From contig DATKAJ010000116.1 of the NCBI GenBank assembly GCA_035498175.1, positions 14,118 to 78,117 on the forward strand: 64,000 bases of DNA, in the 5' to 3' direction. Positions 17,872 through 27,446 of this stretch are shown in pieces. A program made the position numbers and the translations under genes. Under the pieces are notes generated by a model. It was given only the letters and a program-made list of their open reading frames with translations. It did not search any database and had not been told where the DNA came from. The stretch's first letter is position 1, and each line of letters opens with the position of its first letter. The DNA is from JALORV01 sp035498175 (lineage in GTDB: Bacteria > Pseudomonadota > Gammaproteobacteria > Burkholderiales > Burkholderiaceae_F).

Positions 17872-18481
17872 ACGCAGGCATCCTGACGAACTGGTCGTCG
17901 GCCTTGTCTCGATCTCGGACCGGGCATCGAGCGGCGTCTACGCGGACCAGGGCCTGCCAGCACTGAAGGAGTGGTTCGCGCGCGCGCTGGTTTCGCCGTG
18001 GCAGGCTCATGAGCGACTGATCGCCGACGAGGCACCGGCGATCCGGCAGACGCTGGTCGAGCTTGTCGACGACGTGGGCTGCGACCTCGTGCTGACGACC
18101 GGCGGGACCGGACCTTCGCGACGCGACGTGACGCCCGAAGCGACACTGGCAGTCGCGACACGCGAGATGCCGGGCTTCGGCGAGCAGATGCGGCGACTTT
18201 CGCTCGAGTTCGTTCCGACGGCGATCCTGTCGCGCCAGGTCGGCGCGCTGCGTGAAGTCGACGGGCACGCGGCGCTGATCCTCAACCTGCCCGGACAACC
18301 CAAGGCGATTGCAGAGACGCTGGAAGGACTGAAGAACTCCGACGGCACCCCTAGAGCACATGGCATCTTCGCCGCCGTCCCGTACTGCATCGATCTGATC
18401 GGCGGCCCCTACATCGAGACGCGCACCGAAGTCATCGCGGCCTTCCGGCCGAAGAGCGCACAACGCAGGAAAACAACCTGA
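17861..18481 (+). CDS. mog: Molybdopterin adenylyltransferase
   Basis: The 206-residue protein belongs to the MogA/MoaB family, which adenylylates molybdopterin before molybdate insertion. Seen motifs are VVGLVSISDRASSGVYADQG near the N-terminus, the TTGGTGPSRRDVTPEAT nucleotide loop and a conserved LPGQPKAIAETL segment. The MogA-type C-terminus (FAAVPYCIDLIGGPYIET) is present. The ATG beginning MKAERRHPDE is preferred; it lies inside the end of darP. The stop codon overlaps the next start codon (TGATG), so darP, mog and the esterase gene may be co-translated. Confidence 0.93.
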   Translation: MKAERRHPDELVVGLVSISDRASSGVYADQGLPALKEWFARALVSPWQAHERLIADEAPAIRQTLVELVDDVGCDLVLTTGGTGPSRRDVTPEATLAVATREMPGFGEQMRRLSLEFVPTAILSRQVGALREVDGHAALILNLPGQPKAIAETLEGLKNSDGTPRAHGIFAAVPYCIDLIGGPYIETRTEVIAAFRPKSAQRRKTT

Positions 18482-19152
18482 TGGATACAGAGACGCTGCA
18501 GGCGGTCGAACTGCAGACCCATCCTTCCCCGACCGCGAGCATCGTCTGGCTGCACGGGCTCGGCGCCGACGGTTACGACTTCGTGCCGGTCGTGCGCGAA
18601 CTCGAGCTGCTGCGTGCGCCGCCGGCGCGCTACATCTTCCCGCATGCGCCGACGCGTCCGGTCACGATCAACGGCGGCTACGTCATGCGTGCCTGGTACG
18701 ACATCCTCGGCACCGACATCGCGCGGCGCGAGGACGACACAGGCATCGTCGATTCGCAGCGACATGTCGAGACTCTGATCGCGCGCGAAGTCGGGCGCGG
18801 TACACCACGCTCACGCATCGTGCTGGCCGGATTTTCCCAGGGCGGCGCGATCGCTCTGCACACGGGGCTGCGACAGCGCGAGGCGCTGGCCGGCCTGCTC
18901 GCGCTGTCGAGCTATCTGCCGCTCTTCGAGCGCTTTGATACGGAGCGCGTTTCGGCGTCGGCATCGGTCCCGATCTTCATGGCGCACGGCCGGGCCGACC
19001 CGGTGATCCCCTTGGCGCGCGCTGTCAGCTCACGCGACCGACTGCAGGCGGCCGGCTACCCGGTCGAGTGGCACGAGTACGAGATGCCGCATTCGCTCTG
19101 CGAGGAAGAGATCCGTCACATCGCCGCATTCCTGGGCCGCGTGCTCGCCTGA
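18481..19152 (+). CDS. Alpha/beta-hydrolase, carboxylesterase/phospholipase family
   Basis: The protein has 223 residues with the nucleophile elbow GFSQGG (Ser near 119), an Asp in HGRADPVIP and a His in EMPHSLCEEE, forming the catalytic triad. The opening SIVWLHGLGADGYDF is characteristic of the PF02230 family of small cytoplasmic carboxylesterases and acyl-protein thioesterases. It probably hydrolyses short-chain esters. It is translationally coupled to mog by a one-base stop/start overlap, though no functional link is evident. Confidence 0.92.
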   Translation: MDTETLQAVELQTHPSPTASIVWLHGLGADGYDFVPVVRELELLRAPPARYIFPHAPTRPVTINGGYVMRAWYDILGTDIARREDDTGIVDSQRHVETLIAREVGRGTPRSRIVLAGFSQGGAIALHTGLRQREALAGLLALSSYLPLFERFDTERVSASASVPIFMAHGRADPVIPLARAVSSRDRLQAAGYPVEWHEYEMPHSLCEEEIRHIAAFLGRVLA

Positions 19153-19208
19153 GCGCACCCCGCAGGAGTGGGGGCGTCCGCTCGTGCCGGCCGCCGCATT
19201 CCGGAGAA

Positions 19209-19907
19209 CTACGGCAAGTCGAAGACCAGTACTTCGGCCGCTTCGCCGCCGGACACCGTGATGCGTTCGACCTCGGTCAGCTTGGCCGCATCACCGGCGT
19301 CGAGCGCCGCGCCGTTCACCCGGACGCTGCCGCGCGCGACGTGCACGTAGACACGGCGTCCGGCCGCGACTTCGAGCGTCGCCGACTCGTCCCCGTCGAA
19401 CAGACCCGCCAACACCCGCGCATCCTGGTGGATGCGCACCGAACCTTCTGCGCCATCGGGCGAAGCGACCAGCCGCAGACGGCCACGCCTGTCGGCGACT
19501 TCGAAGCGCTTCTCCTCGTAACTCGGCGCGATGCCGTTCCGGTCCGGCTGGATCCAGATCTGCAGGAAGTGCGTGGTGTCCGACTTGGCGTGATTGAACT
19601 CGGAATGCATGACTCCGCGCCCGGCGCTCATGCGCTGGACATCGCCCGGGCGGATCACCGAGCCGTTGCCCATGCTGTCGCGATGCGCGAGCTCGCCCGA
19701 GAGCACGTAGCTGATGATCTCCATGTCGCGGTGACCGTGGGTGCCAAAGCCCATCCCGGGTGCCACCCGATCCTCGTTGATCACCCGCAGCGGCCCGAAC
19801 CCCATGTGCTCCGGATCATGATATTCAGCGAAGGAGAAGCTGTGGAAGGACTTGAGCCAGCCGTGGTCAGCGTAGCCACGTTCGGCACTGCGACGGATCG
19901 ACACCAT
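19209..19907 (-). CDS. Pirin family protein (YhhW-like, possible quercetin dioxygenase)
   Basis: This 232-residue bicupin opens with the family hallmark ADHGWLKSFHSFSFAEYHDP. The metal-binding cupin residues are in GTHGHRDMEIISYVLSGELAH (key His, His, Glu) and in the following GVMHSEFNH. Enzymes of this group bind Fe, Cu or Ni and some open the flavonol ring of quercetin. The C-terminal cupin lacks ligands, as usual. It is transcribed away from an adjacent LysR-type regulator gene, the standard arrangement in which the regulator controls the pirin gene. Confidence 0.93.
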   Translation of the reverse strand: MVSIRRSAERGYADHGWLKSFHSFSFAEYHDPEHMGFGPLRVINEDRVAPGMGFGTHGHRDMEIISYVLSGELAHRDSMGNGSVIRPGDVQRMSAGRGVMHSEFNHAKSDTTHFLQIWIQPDRNGIAPSYEEKRFEVADRRGRLRLVASPDGAEGSVRIHQDARVLAGLFDGDESATLEVAAGRRVYVHVARGSVRVNGAALDAGDAAKLTEVERITVSGGEAAEVLVFDLP

Positions 19908-19988
19908 TGCTGCTGCTCCTTGGGCGGGTTCGCGGCCGCCCGTGCGGGGGCGGGGGCAGACCGATTCGAGAGACCGGATATTGGACCA

Positions 19989-20012
19989 ATACCCGACTAA
20001 TCACATCGGGAT
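19989..20012. promoter_or_regulatory. Candidate LysR operator in the pirin/lysR gap
   Basis: A dyad CCCGA-N9-TCGGG (arms extended as ATaCCCGA / TCGGGAT) lies midway between the divergent genes, as expected for a LysR-type recognition site. Supported by symmetry and position only. Confidence 0.45.
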
Positions 20013-20027
20013 TAAACTCAGCAAGTC

Positions 20028-20044
20028 ATTCAATCGGATCGAAT
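20028..20044. promoter_or_regulatory. 17-bp palindrome abutting the lysR start codon
   Basis: ATTCAATCGGATCGAAT is a near-perfect dyad (only positions 5 and 13 fail to pair around the central base) ending immediately before the ATG of the LysR gene. It could be an autorepression site, since bound protein would block transcript start or elongation. It has the A/T-edged T-N11-A style of LysR sites. Confidence 0.45.
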
Positions 20045-20959
20045 ATGTCGGAGTTGACCCTCGAGGCGCTGAAGCTCGTCGATGCGATCGCGCGGCGTGG
20101 CAGCTTCGCACAAGCGGCCGAGGAACTAGGACGTGTTCCGTCCGCCGTGACGTATGCCGTGCGGCGCCTAGAACAGGACCTCGACGTGCTGCTGTTCGAC
20201 CGTCGCGGCTATCGCGCTCAGCTCACTCCGGCAGGCGAAGAACTGCTGCGCGAGGGCCGTCACCTGCTCGCGGCCGCGGACGAACTCGCGCAACGCGTGC
20301 GCCGCGTTGCCTCGGGTTGGGAACAGGAACTGACGCTCGCGCTCGACAATGTGATCGCCTTCTCGCGCCTGCTGCCGCTGATCGAGGAGTTCACCCGCGT
20401 TGCGCCGACGCAGCTGCGGATCACCGACGAAGTCCTCGGCGGCACCTGGGATGCCTTGCTTTCCGGTCGTGCCGACCTCGCAATCGGCGCAATGCAGGAA
20501 GGACCCGAGCCCTCGCGCCTCGGCGCCGGCTATCGCGCTGAGAAGCTGGGCAGCGTGAGTTTCGTGTTCGTGGTCGCGCCGTCGCATCCGCTCGCCGCGT
20601 TCCCGTCGCCGCTGCCTGCGGGTGAATTACGGCGGCATCGTCAGGTCGTGGTCGCCGACACCTCGCAGCGCCTGGCGCCGCGCGCGGCCGGGCTGCTGGG
20701 ATTGGCCGATGTGCTGACCGTGCCGACGCTCGCCGCCAAGATCGAGGCGCAGAAGGCCGGGCTCGGCTGCGGATTCATTCCCTCGCATCTGGTGCGCGAC
20801 GACATCGCGCGCGGCGCGCTCGTCGTCAGGACCACGGATCAGGAGCGCGGCGACGGCACGATGCACTTCGCGTGGCGCAACGATGCGCGCGGCAGGGCGG
20901 TCGCGTGGTGGCTCGCGAAGCTCAGGATGTCCGCGACGCGCGCGGCACTAGCGGCGTGA
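20045..20959 (+). CDS. LysR family transcriptional regulator
   Basis: The 304-residue protein has an N-terminal winged helix-turn-helix (LEALKLVDAIARRGSFAQAA and VPSAVTYAVRRLEQDL) and a C-terminal periplasmic-binding-like effector domain. The ATG of MSELTLEALKL is used because homologues start there and a palindrome fits directly upstream. It probably regulates the divergent pirin gene and itself through the two dyads in the gap. Its 3' end overlaps the convergent diguanylate cyclase gene by 38 bp. Confidence 0.92.
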   Translation: MSELTLEALKLVDAIARRGSFAQAAEELGRVPSAVTYAVRRLEQDLDVLLFDRRGYRAQLTPAGEELLREGRHLLAAADELAQRVRRVASGWEQELTLALDNVIAFSRLLPLIEEFTRVAPTQLRITDEVLGGTWDALLSGRADLAIGAMQEGPEPSRLGAGYRAEKLGSVSFVFVVAPSHPLAAFPSPLPAGELRRHRQVVVADTSQRLAPRAAGLLGLADVLTVPTLAAKIEAQKAGLGCGFIPSHLVRDDIARGALVVRTTDQERGDGTMHFAWRNDARGRAVAWWLAKLRMSATRAALAA

Positions 20960-23900
20960 CGTTCGAAGGCAGGCCGGCGCCCTGCGCGAAGGCATAGCGG
21001 TTCTTGCCCTTGAGCTTGGCGTCGTACATCGCGAGGTCGGCGAGCTGCAGCAGCCGCTCGAGGTCACGCCCCTGCTCGGGCGCCAGCGCGATGCCGATGC
21101 TCGCCGAAACGTTCAGCGGCGGCCGGGATCCCGGCTGCGGCACCGGCTGCTCGACTGCCTGCAGCAGGCGCGCGGCGATGCGCTCGACCTCGGCATTCGA
21201 GCCGACGTCCGGCACCAGGACCGCGAATTCGTCGCCGCCGCGGCGCGCCACCGTGTCCTGCGGCCGCATCACGCGCGTCAGGCGCGCCGCGATCTCGCGC
21301 AGCGTCGCATCGCCGACCTCATGTCCATAGCGATCGTTGACCTCCTTGAATCCGTCGAGGTCGATCGCCATGATGGCGCAGCTGACCTTGCGCAGTTCCG
21401 ATGTCGCGAGCGCCGCCGCGGCGCGCTCGGCAAGCAGGCGACGGTTGGGGAGTCCCGTGAGGTCGTCGTGCTGCGCCTCGTGCAGCGCACTTGCCTCGCG
21501 CCGCTTGATCGTGTCGATGTCGGCCACCACGAGCACAAACTCGCCTGCGGCGATCGAGCGGGCAGTGACCTGGCACCAGGCCGCGCCTTCGCCGCGGCCC
21601 AGGCGTGCCCCGCGCTGCACCCGCAGTTCGCGGACGACCGCCTGATCGCGGCTGCGCGCCTCGTCGGCCGCCCCGGTGATCTCGATCCAGTCTTCGCGCT
21701 CGAGCAGGCAGTCGGTCAGCGGCGTGCGCGCGAGCTGCTCGGGCGGCAGGCCGGCGAGCCTGAGGAATGCGTCGTTGCAGCGCAGGACGAGACCCTGCTT
21801 CACGACAGCGATCGCCTGACCTGCGGAATCGAGCACGGTGCGCTCGACACGCAGCGCCTCCGAAAGCCGCGTCTCGCGCGACTTCAGCGCAGTCAGGTCA
21901 GCGTTCATGCCGATCGCGCCGGCGAAGCGGCCGCCCGGGTGGCGCAGCGGCACCGCGCTGATCGACACGATCACGCGTCGCCCTTCCTGTGTCAGGTGGA
22001 CCGCTTCGAGGTCGCGGATCGGACGGCCCTCGCGCAACGCGTCGAAGGCACGGCGTACGCCCGGCTGCTCGGCGTCGGTCGGCAGCAGGATGTTGACCGG
22101 CTGGCCGAGCAGTTCGCGGGACTCGTAGCCGTAGATGTCACGCGCGGCCCGGCGGCTCGCGAATGTCAGCGTGAAGTTCTCGTCGCAGGCCCAGATCAAA
22201 CTCGCCGAAGCCTCGACCAGCGACTTGTACTGCGACTTGCTGCGCTTCAGGCGATCGATCTCGAGCAGTTCGCTGGGCGACGCGATCGTGTCCATCACCA
22301 GGACCGCCTGGAGCTGCTTGCCGATGTAGGGCACGAAATGACTGCGGAGGTTGAGCCGCCCACCCGAGCGGCTCGTGCGCGCGTTGCGCACGTCATAGCT
22401 CGCCTGTCCCGCGAGCGCCTTTTCCAGCGCCGCGCGCACAGTCGCCACCGATTCCGGCTTGAACGCGAAAGCGTGCTGCCATTCGGGTCGCGTGCGCGCC
22501 TCTGCGACCAGTCCCCAGCGCCGCGGTTCGTTGCCGGTCGCATGCACGACGCGACCCGAGGCGTCGACCAGCCAGACGACGACCGGCAGGCGCGACAGCA
22601 GATCCGTCACCGGCTCGGCGGCAGCGCGCGGCGTCGCGGGCCGCGCCGCTGCGATCGTACCGACCACCGGCGCGCCATCGCCGGCACCGGGCCGCGCGAT
22701 GCAGACCACCCGGACCTCACGCAGCATGCCCTGGGCGTCGCGCAGGGTCATCTGCTCATCGAACAGCGCCCCGCTGCGCAGCACGTCGCGGAAAATCGCG
22801 TGGTAGCGCTCGCGATCGTCGCTCGCGAGCAGATGCGCCAACGGGAACGCTCCGGGATCCGGAGCCGCGGCCACGGCGGTCGGTGCCGGAAACTCCTGCG
22901 GCAGCACCAGCGCACCACGCTCGTCGCGATACCACGGCAACCCTTTGAGGCCACCGACCCACTCGGCGAAGCGGCGCGCGTCGTCGAGCAGGCGTGCGGG
23001 ACCAAACGGCTCCTGTGCTGCTCGGGTCAGCGCGATGACCATGATCGACGAGGCGCGACCCGGCTCCATGTAGCGCACGCGTCCCGACCACGAGGCGCCG
23101 TCGAAGGTGCGGTCGGCCGGCCGCATTTCGACGGCGGCGCTCGACTCCGAGCGATGCCGCTCGGGCTGCAGCGCTTCCGGCGGGTCCGCGATCAGGCACT
23201 CCTGCAGCGCCGTGCCGAGGATCGAGCGCTCGCTGCGGCCGATGAATTCGCAGGCGGACCGATTGACTTCAATGATGCGGTTGTTGCGTGCGACGATCAC
23301 CGGCGTCGGCATCGCGTGGATGGCGGCCTGCCAGCCGAAGCGTGTCGGATTGCCGATCAGCGTCGATCCGCGGCGGTCGGCCTGCCGGCTGAGTGGCTGC
23401 TGGCGTCCGAGCCACCAGATCGCAAGCAGCCACAGCGGGAACGCAAACGCAAAGCTGCTGAGCGTGCCGCTGGTGCGGAAGGCCACGACCGCGGAGATCG
23501 CCACCCAGGCGGCAATGTAGAACGTCCAGACGCGCGGCCAGCCGCCGAAGGTCAGCGCCGCTAGGATGACCGCGCCGGCCGGGGCGAACGCGCCTGCGCC
23601 GGCGAAGAAGCCCGCAGGGTTTGGCACCAGGGTCAGCAGGCCCGCCCACAGCAGCACGTCGGCAACCGCGCAAGCGAGATACTGATGCGCACAGCGCTCA
23701 CTCGTCGGTATCGCGCGGCGCGCATCGCCGTACGTGATCGCGATCAGGTAACGCGCGGCCGAGACGGTCGCAAAGAGCGCGAACCAGCCCCAGACGAACG
23801 CAGGCGCTCCCTGCGCGGAGGCGCTCGCGACCGCGAGCAGGCCAACCAGAAGCTGCGCCGGCAGCAGGCGACGCTCCACCGCGAACGGCACCCGCAGATC

Positions 23901-24032
23901 GAAGTGCACTTCCTGCGACGGCGCCGAGCCGGCACGCCGCAATGCGCTCAATCCTCGGCTCAAGCCCTTCGTGTTGATCGCTGACTCCGCAAACCGCTCA
24001 ATGTGCCCTGTGGACCGCTGCCGCGCGGTCAT
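20922..24032 (-). CDS. Membrane-bound diguanylate cyclase with multiple PAS domains
   Basis: The protein has 1036 residues. Residues ~55-205 contain several hydrophobic segments forming a MASE-like sensor region. Four or five PAS/PAC modules follow between ~230 and 860. The C-terminal GGDEF domain begins near 865 (DDLTGLPNRRLL) and has an intact RRGGDEF active site at 932. An RxxD product-inhibition site (RPQD) lies five residues before the GGDEF. It should therefore make cyclic di-GMP and be feedback-inhibited by it. No EAL or HD-GYP domain is present. Its tail overlaps the end of the LysR gene on the other strand. A similarly built second cyclase lies directly upstream. Confidence 0.93.
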   Translation of the reverse strand: MTARQRSTGHIERFAESAINTKGLSRGLSALRRAGSAPSQEVHFDLRVPFAVERRLLPAQLLVGLLAVASASAQGAPAFVWGWFALFATVSAARYLIAITYGDARRAIPTSERCAHQYLACAVADVLLWAGLLTLVPNPAGFFAGAGAFAPAGAVILAALTFGGWPRVWTFYIAAWVAISAVVAFRTSGTLSSFAFAFPLWLLAIWWLGRQQPLSRQADRRGSTLIGNPTRFGWQAAIHAMPTPVIVARNNRIIEVNRSACEFIGRSERSILGTALQECLIADPPEALQPERHRSESSAAVEMRPADRTFDGASWSGRVRYMEPGRASSIMVIALTRAAQEPFGPARLLDDARRFAEWVGGLKGLPWYRDERGALVLPQEFPAPTAVAAAPDPGAFPLAHLLASDDRERYHAIFRDVLRSGALFDEQMTLRDAQGMLREVRVVCIARPGAGDGAPVVGTIAAARPATPRAAAEPVTDLLSRLPVVVWLVDASGRVVHATGNEPRRWGLVAEARTRPEWQHAFAFKPESVATVRAALEKALAGQASYDVRNARTSRSGGRLNLRSHFVPYIGKQLQAVLVMDTIASPSELLEIDRLKRSKSQYKSLVEASASLIWACDENFTLTFASRRAARDIYGYESRELLGQPVNILLPTDAEQPGVRRAFDALREGRPIRDLEAVHLTQEGRRVIVSISAVPLRHPGGRFAGAIGMNADLTALKSRETRLSEALRVERTVLDSAGQAIAVVKQGLVLRCNDAFLRLAGLPPEQLARTPLTDCLLEREDWIEITGAADEARSRDQAVVRELRVQRGARLGRGEGAAWCQVTARSIAAGEFVLVVADIDTIKRREASALHEAQHDDLTGLPNRRLLAERAAAALATSELRKVSCAIMAIDLDGFKEVNDRYGHEVGDATLREIAARLTRVMRPQDTVARRGGDEFAVLVPDVGSNAEVERIAARLLQAVEQPVPQPGSRPPLNVSASIGIALAPEQGRDLERLLQLADLAMYDAKLKGKNRYAFAQGAGLPSNVTPLVPRASRTS

Positions 24033-24139
24033 GCTAGCGGGCGCGCCAAAGCCGCGGCAATTGCCGGCAGTCGGCGGGCGCTAGGTTAATCCGAACGGAT
24101 GACTTTGGGCGCCCGGCCGGGCGACCAAAGAGGCGGCGA

Positions 24140-26425
24140 TCAGGCGCCCGGCGCGACCGGGCTTCGAACGACCTCGCCGGCGAGCTGGTAGCGGTTCTTG
24201 CCGCCGGCCTTGGCCGCGTACATGGCGTCGTCGGCGGCGGCGAGCAGCGTCTCGAAATCGTGACCGTCGCTCGGAAAGAGTGCGACGCCCACGCTGGCGT
24301 GCAGCCGCAGCGAACGGCCCAGGTTCTCGACGTTCTCGCTCGCGGCGGCGATGAGCTTTTCCGCAAGCACCATCGCGATCGACGGCTGTTCGATTTCGGG
24401 CAGCAGCACGACGAACTCGTCGCCGCCCGTACGTGCCACCACGTCGTAGTCGCGCAACACGCCCGACAGGCGCAGCGCGACGCGCTTGAGCAGGCTGTCG
24501 CCGTATGAATGCCCAAACAGGTCGTTGATCTCCTTGAAGCCGTCGAGATCGAGCACCAGCACCGCCGCCAGCCGCCGCTTCTGCATTGCGACCGACAGCA
24601 GGCGCCGCGCGTGCTCGCCCAGCTGGCGCCGGTTCGGGAGCCCCGTGAGCTCGTCGTGGTTGGCCTGATGCCAGGCGAGTTCTTCGCGCCGCTTCAGCGA
24701 GGTGATGTCGGTCAGCACGAGGACGTTGGCGAAATCGCCGATGCGGCGCGATGTCAGCTGACACCAGACGCTGCGGCCGTCGTGCGCACGCAGCATGACC
24801 TCGTGGATCGCGGCCTCGCCACGGATCGATGCCGCACGCGTCGCCTGATCGATCGTTTCCCAATCGGTCCGGGTCGCAAGGATCTCCTCGACCGGCTGCC
24901 CGACCAGCGCTTCGCGCGTCAGTCCGAGCATCCGCGCCAGCGCCCGGTTCGGGCCTTCGATGCGTCCGTTGCGGACGAAGACAATCCCCTCGCCGGCGGC
25001 ATCGAACACGGCCTGCTGATTGCGCATCGCGACGTTGAGTTCGCGCTCGCGCTGCTTCAGCGCCGTGATGTCCGCGCAGACACCGGTCACCGATTCGACC
25101 TGCCCGGCTTCGTTCAGCATCGGCAGCGCGCTGACGCTGACGTGCAAGGCTTCGCCGCGGCGATCGCGCAGCACGGCTTCCATCTCGAACACCGGCCGGC
25201 CGTGCATCACCGGCGAGAACCGTCGCAGGAACTCGCGCCGCGTGAACCCCGGCCCGTTGAAGTCGGCAATGTGCCGTCCCAGCATCTCGCGCGGTTCGAG
25301 GCCGAACAGGTGACGGCACGCGCGTTCGGAGACGAAGGTCAGTCGCCCGCGGTCGTCGCAGACCCAGATCAGCGACGGGGACGCTTCGACCAGTGCGCGA
25401 TAGCGCCGTTCACTGTCGGCGAGTTTCTGCTGCGCGAGCCGATGCTCGCTGGTGTCGACGATCGAGAGCACGAGCCGCGTCGGCTTCCCATCAGTGCCTC
25501 GCACCGTTTCGCCCCGCAGCGTGACCCAGACGTAGTCACCGTCGGCGCGTCGCAGCCGGCACTCCTCGCGCAGCGGCACACCGGATTCGGTGTGGCGGCG
25601 CCGGGCCGCAACCACGCGGGCACGGTCTTCCGGGTGCAGCGCATCGGCGAAGCGGTACTCCTTCAGGAACGTCTCGCGATCGTCGTAGCCCAGGATGCCG
25701 AAGAAGCGTGCAGAGAAGAAGCGCTCGCCGTTGAGCAGGTTGGTGTCGGCGATGCCGGCGTCGATGGCGTCGAGTGCAAGTCGGAGCTGCTCGCGGCTGC
25801 GGTTCAGGTCAGCATTGGCCTGCTCCTGTGCGCGCGCCGCCAGATCGGCGCGATGGCGCAGTGAAAGATTGCTGGACAGCGCCCTCTTGAGCCACTGTGC
25901 GCTCAGCGCGCCGCCCGCCATGATCATCATCCACGTCAGCAGCACCAGGTCGTTCAGCGGCAGCTCGCGCGACATCAGCGCCATGAGCTGAGCGAACGCG
26001 ACGGGAATCGTGAAGGCCACCCACGGCAGCCCCGCGGGGGCAAAGGGCAACAGCACACCGAGCACGATCAGAACCGTCAGGCCCAGCTGGAACAGCAGCC
26101 CGACTTCGGTCGTGGCCGGCAGCAGCACCAGCAGCATTGCCCAGACCACGCCCTCGAACGCAGCAACTGCGGCGTAACCGTCGGGGCGCGGTAGCGCCGG
26201 TCGATGCTGCGACGATAGCTTGTTCAGCATCCACTGGCAGTAGAGCGCTCGTGCAACCACGGCTGCGGCCAGCGTTGACCACCACACCGCCGCGAGCGGC
26301 ACGCGGTCTTCGCGCCAAAGCAGCAGCACGGCCAGCACGCCGAACGCGAGGCTGGCATACCAGGTGTTGCGGCCGAGCCGGATCGCGACCTTGAAGAGCT
26401 CGATGTTGACGGCGGGTCGGGGCAC
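24140..26425 (-). CDS. Second membrane-bound PAS-GGDEF diguanylate cyclase
   Basis: The protein has 761 residues. The N-terminal ~190 residues have about five to six membrane helices. Three PAS/PAC units follow (first near 210-335, second near 340-460, third near 470-590). The GGDEF domain has ELTGLPNRRQL and an active site TGGDEF at 667. The inhibitory RxxD site is present as RDYD. The predicted start is GTG, with no strong alternative ATG close by. The PAS units share phrases with the neighbouring cyclase (ALVEASPSLIWVCD versus SLVEASASLIWACD), so the pair probably arose by tandem duplication followed by gain or loss of PAS units. Signals sensed are unknown. Confidence 0.92.
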   Translation of the reverse strand: MPRPAVNIELFKVAIRLGRNTWYASLAFGVLAVLLLWREDRVPLAAVWWSTLAAAVVARALYCQWMLNKLSSQHRPALPRPDGYAAVAAFEGVVWAMLLVLLPATTEVGLLFQLGLTVLIVLGVLLPFAPAGLPWVAFTIPVAFAQLMALMSRELPLNDLVLLTWMMIMAGGALSAQWLKRALSSNLSLRHRADLAARAQEQANADLNRSREQLRLALDAIDAGIADTNLLNGERFFSARFFGILGYDDRETFLKEYRFADALHPEDRARVVAARRRHTESGVPLREECRLRRADGDYVWVTLRGETVRGTDGKPTRLVLSIVDTSEHRLAQQKLADSERRYRALVEASPSLIWVCDDRGRLTFVSERACRHLFGLEPREMLGRHIADFNGPGFTRREFLRRFSPVMHGRPVFEMEAVLRDRRGEALHVSVSALPMLNEAGQVESVTGVCADITALKQRERELNVAMRNQQAVFDAAGEGIVFVRNGRIEGPNRALARMLGLTREALVGQPVEEILATRTDWETIDQATRAASIRGEAAIHEVMLRAHDGRSVWCQLTSRRIGDFANVLVLTDITSLKRREELAWHQANHDELTGLPNRRQLGEHARRLLSVAMQKRRLAAVLVLDLDGFKEINDLFGHSYGDSLLKRVALRLSGVLRDYDVVARTGGDEFVVLLPEIEQPSIAMVLAEKLIAAASENVENLGRSLRLHASVGVALFPSDGHDFETLLAAADDAMYAAKAGGKNRYQLAGEVVRSPVAPGA

Positions 26426-26537
26426 GGAAGTGAGTTGCTATCGAAGAAGATCGCGCAATGCGGGTCATCGGATAATCGCCGAAACAACGCCGTGCCGAGG
26501 CGAGAGTTGGACGGCGCTTCCTGCGGTAATTCGGCCG

Positions 26538-27446
26538 ATGTCGACCTCAAGTGTCCATTCCCGCTCCCGAGCGGAAACCTACCGGGGGCGTTTCGCCCCA
26601 TCGCCGACCGGCCCGCTGCACGCCGGCTCGCTGGTCGCCGCGCTCGCCAGCTGGCTCGATGCGCGCGCACATGGCGGAGTCTGGCTCGTGCGCATCGAGG
26701 ATCTCGATCCACCGCGCGAAGTCGCCGGCGCAGCGGGCGACATGCTCGCGACGCTCGCCGAATTCGGCATGGAATCGGACGAACCCGTGCTTTTCCAGAG
26801 CGAACGAGGCGCGCACTACCAGGCGGCGTTTGATCGACTCAGCGAAGCACGGCGCATCTACGCGTGCGCGTGTTCGCGCAGCGACGTGGACCTTGCGATC
26901 GCGGCCGGCGCCACTGCGCGCGGGGTCTATCCAGGCACCTGCCGCAACGGCACCGCCGGGCGCGCGCCGCGTGCATGGCGCTTCCGCGTTCCTGCCGAGC
27001 CGGTCGAATTCGTCGATCGATCGGCCGGCCGGATCCGCGAATCGCTCGAGCAGACGACCGGCGATTTCATCGTACGGCGTGCCGACGGCCTGTGGGCCTA
27101 CCAGCTCGCAGTCGTCGTCGACGACGCTGCGCAACGCATCACCGACGTCGTTCGCGGCGCGGACCTGCTCGACAACACGGCGCGGCAGATCGCTTTGCAG
27201 CGGACGCTGTCACTTCCGACACCGCGGTACCTGCACGTCGCCGTCGTCGTCAACGATCGGGGTGAGAAGCTTTCCAAGCAGACGGGCGCGCGAGCACTCG
27301 ATCGCGCCGATCCCTGCGCCGAACTCGAACGCGCGGCAACCCACCTCGGACTCCCGCTCCTCGGAGCGCGCGATGTCGACGCCTTCTTGGACGCGGCAAC
27401 TCGCGCCTGGGGCGAACACCTGGAGGCGCTCGAGAAACCGGCCTAG
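26538..27446 (+). CDS. gluQ: Glutamyl-Q tRNA(Asp) synthetase
   Basis: This 302-residue paralogue of the catalytic half of glutamyl-tRNA synthetase attaches glutamate to the queuosine at position 34 of tRNA(Asp). The HIGH-like motif is within APSPTGPLHAGSLVAAL and the KMSKS equivalent is KLSKQTGA. Zinc ligands are visible as CAC plus a later YPGTC. The anticodon-binding domain of full GluRS is absent, as expected. ATG of MSTSSVHSRS is used; the frame upstream is open but intergenic in character. The last four bases overlap the convergent M20 peptidase gene. Confidence 0.94.
   Translation: MSTSSVHSRSRAETYRGRFAPSPTGPLHAGSLVAALASWLDARAHGGVWLVRIEDLDPPREVAGAAGDMLATLAEFGMESDEPVLFQSERGAHYQAAFDRLSEARRIYACACSRSDVDLAIAAGATARGVYPGTCRNGTAGRAPRAWRFRVPAEPVEFVDRSAGRIRESLEQTTGDFIVRRADGLWAYQLAVVVDDAAQRITDVVRGADLLDNTARQIALQRTLSLPTPRYLHVAVVVNDRGEKLSKQTGARALDRADPCAELERAATHLGLPLLGARDVDAFLDAATRAWGEHLEALEKPA

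Noticed and set aside
15891..18161. A 756-residue version of PmbA
   Set aside because: The upstream 300 residues are antisense to darP and mog and are Arg/Ser-rich; the family start is at the GTG at 17237.
21321..23564. Long plus-strand open frame antisense to the first diguanylate cyclase
   Set aside because: It mirrors the codon bias of the real gene at high G+C; the translation is rich in Arg, His and Gln with no motif.
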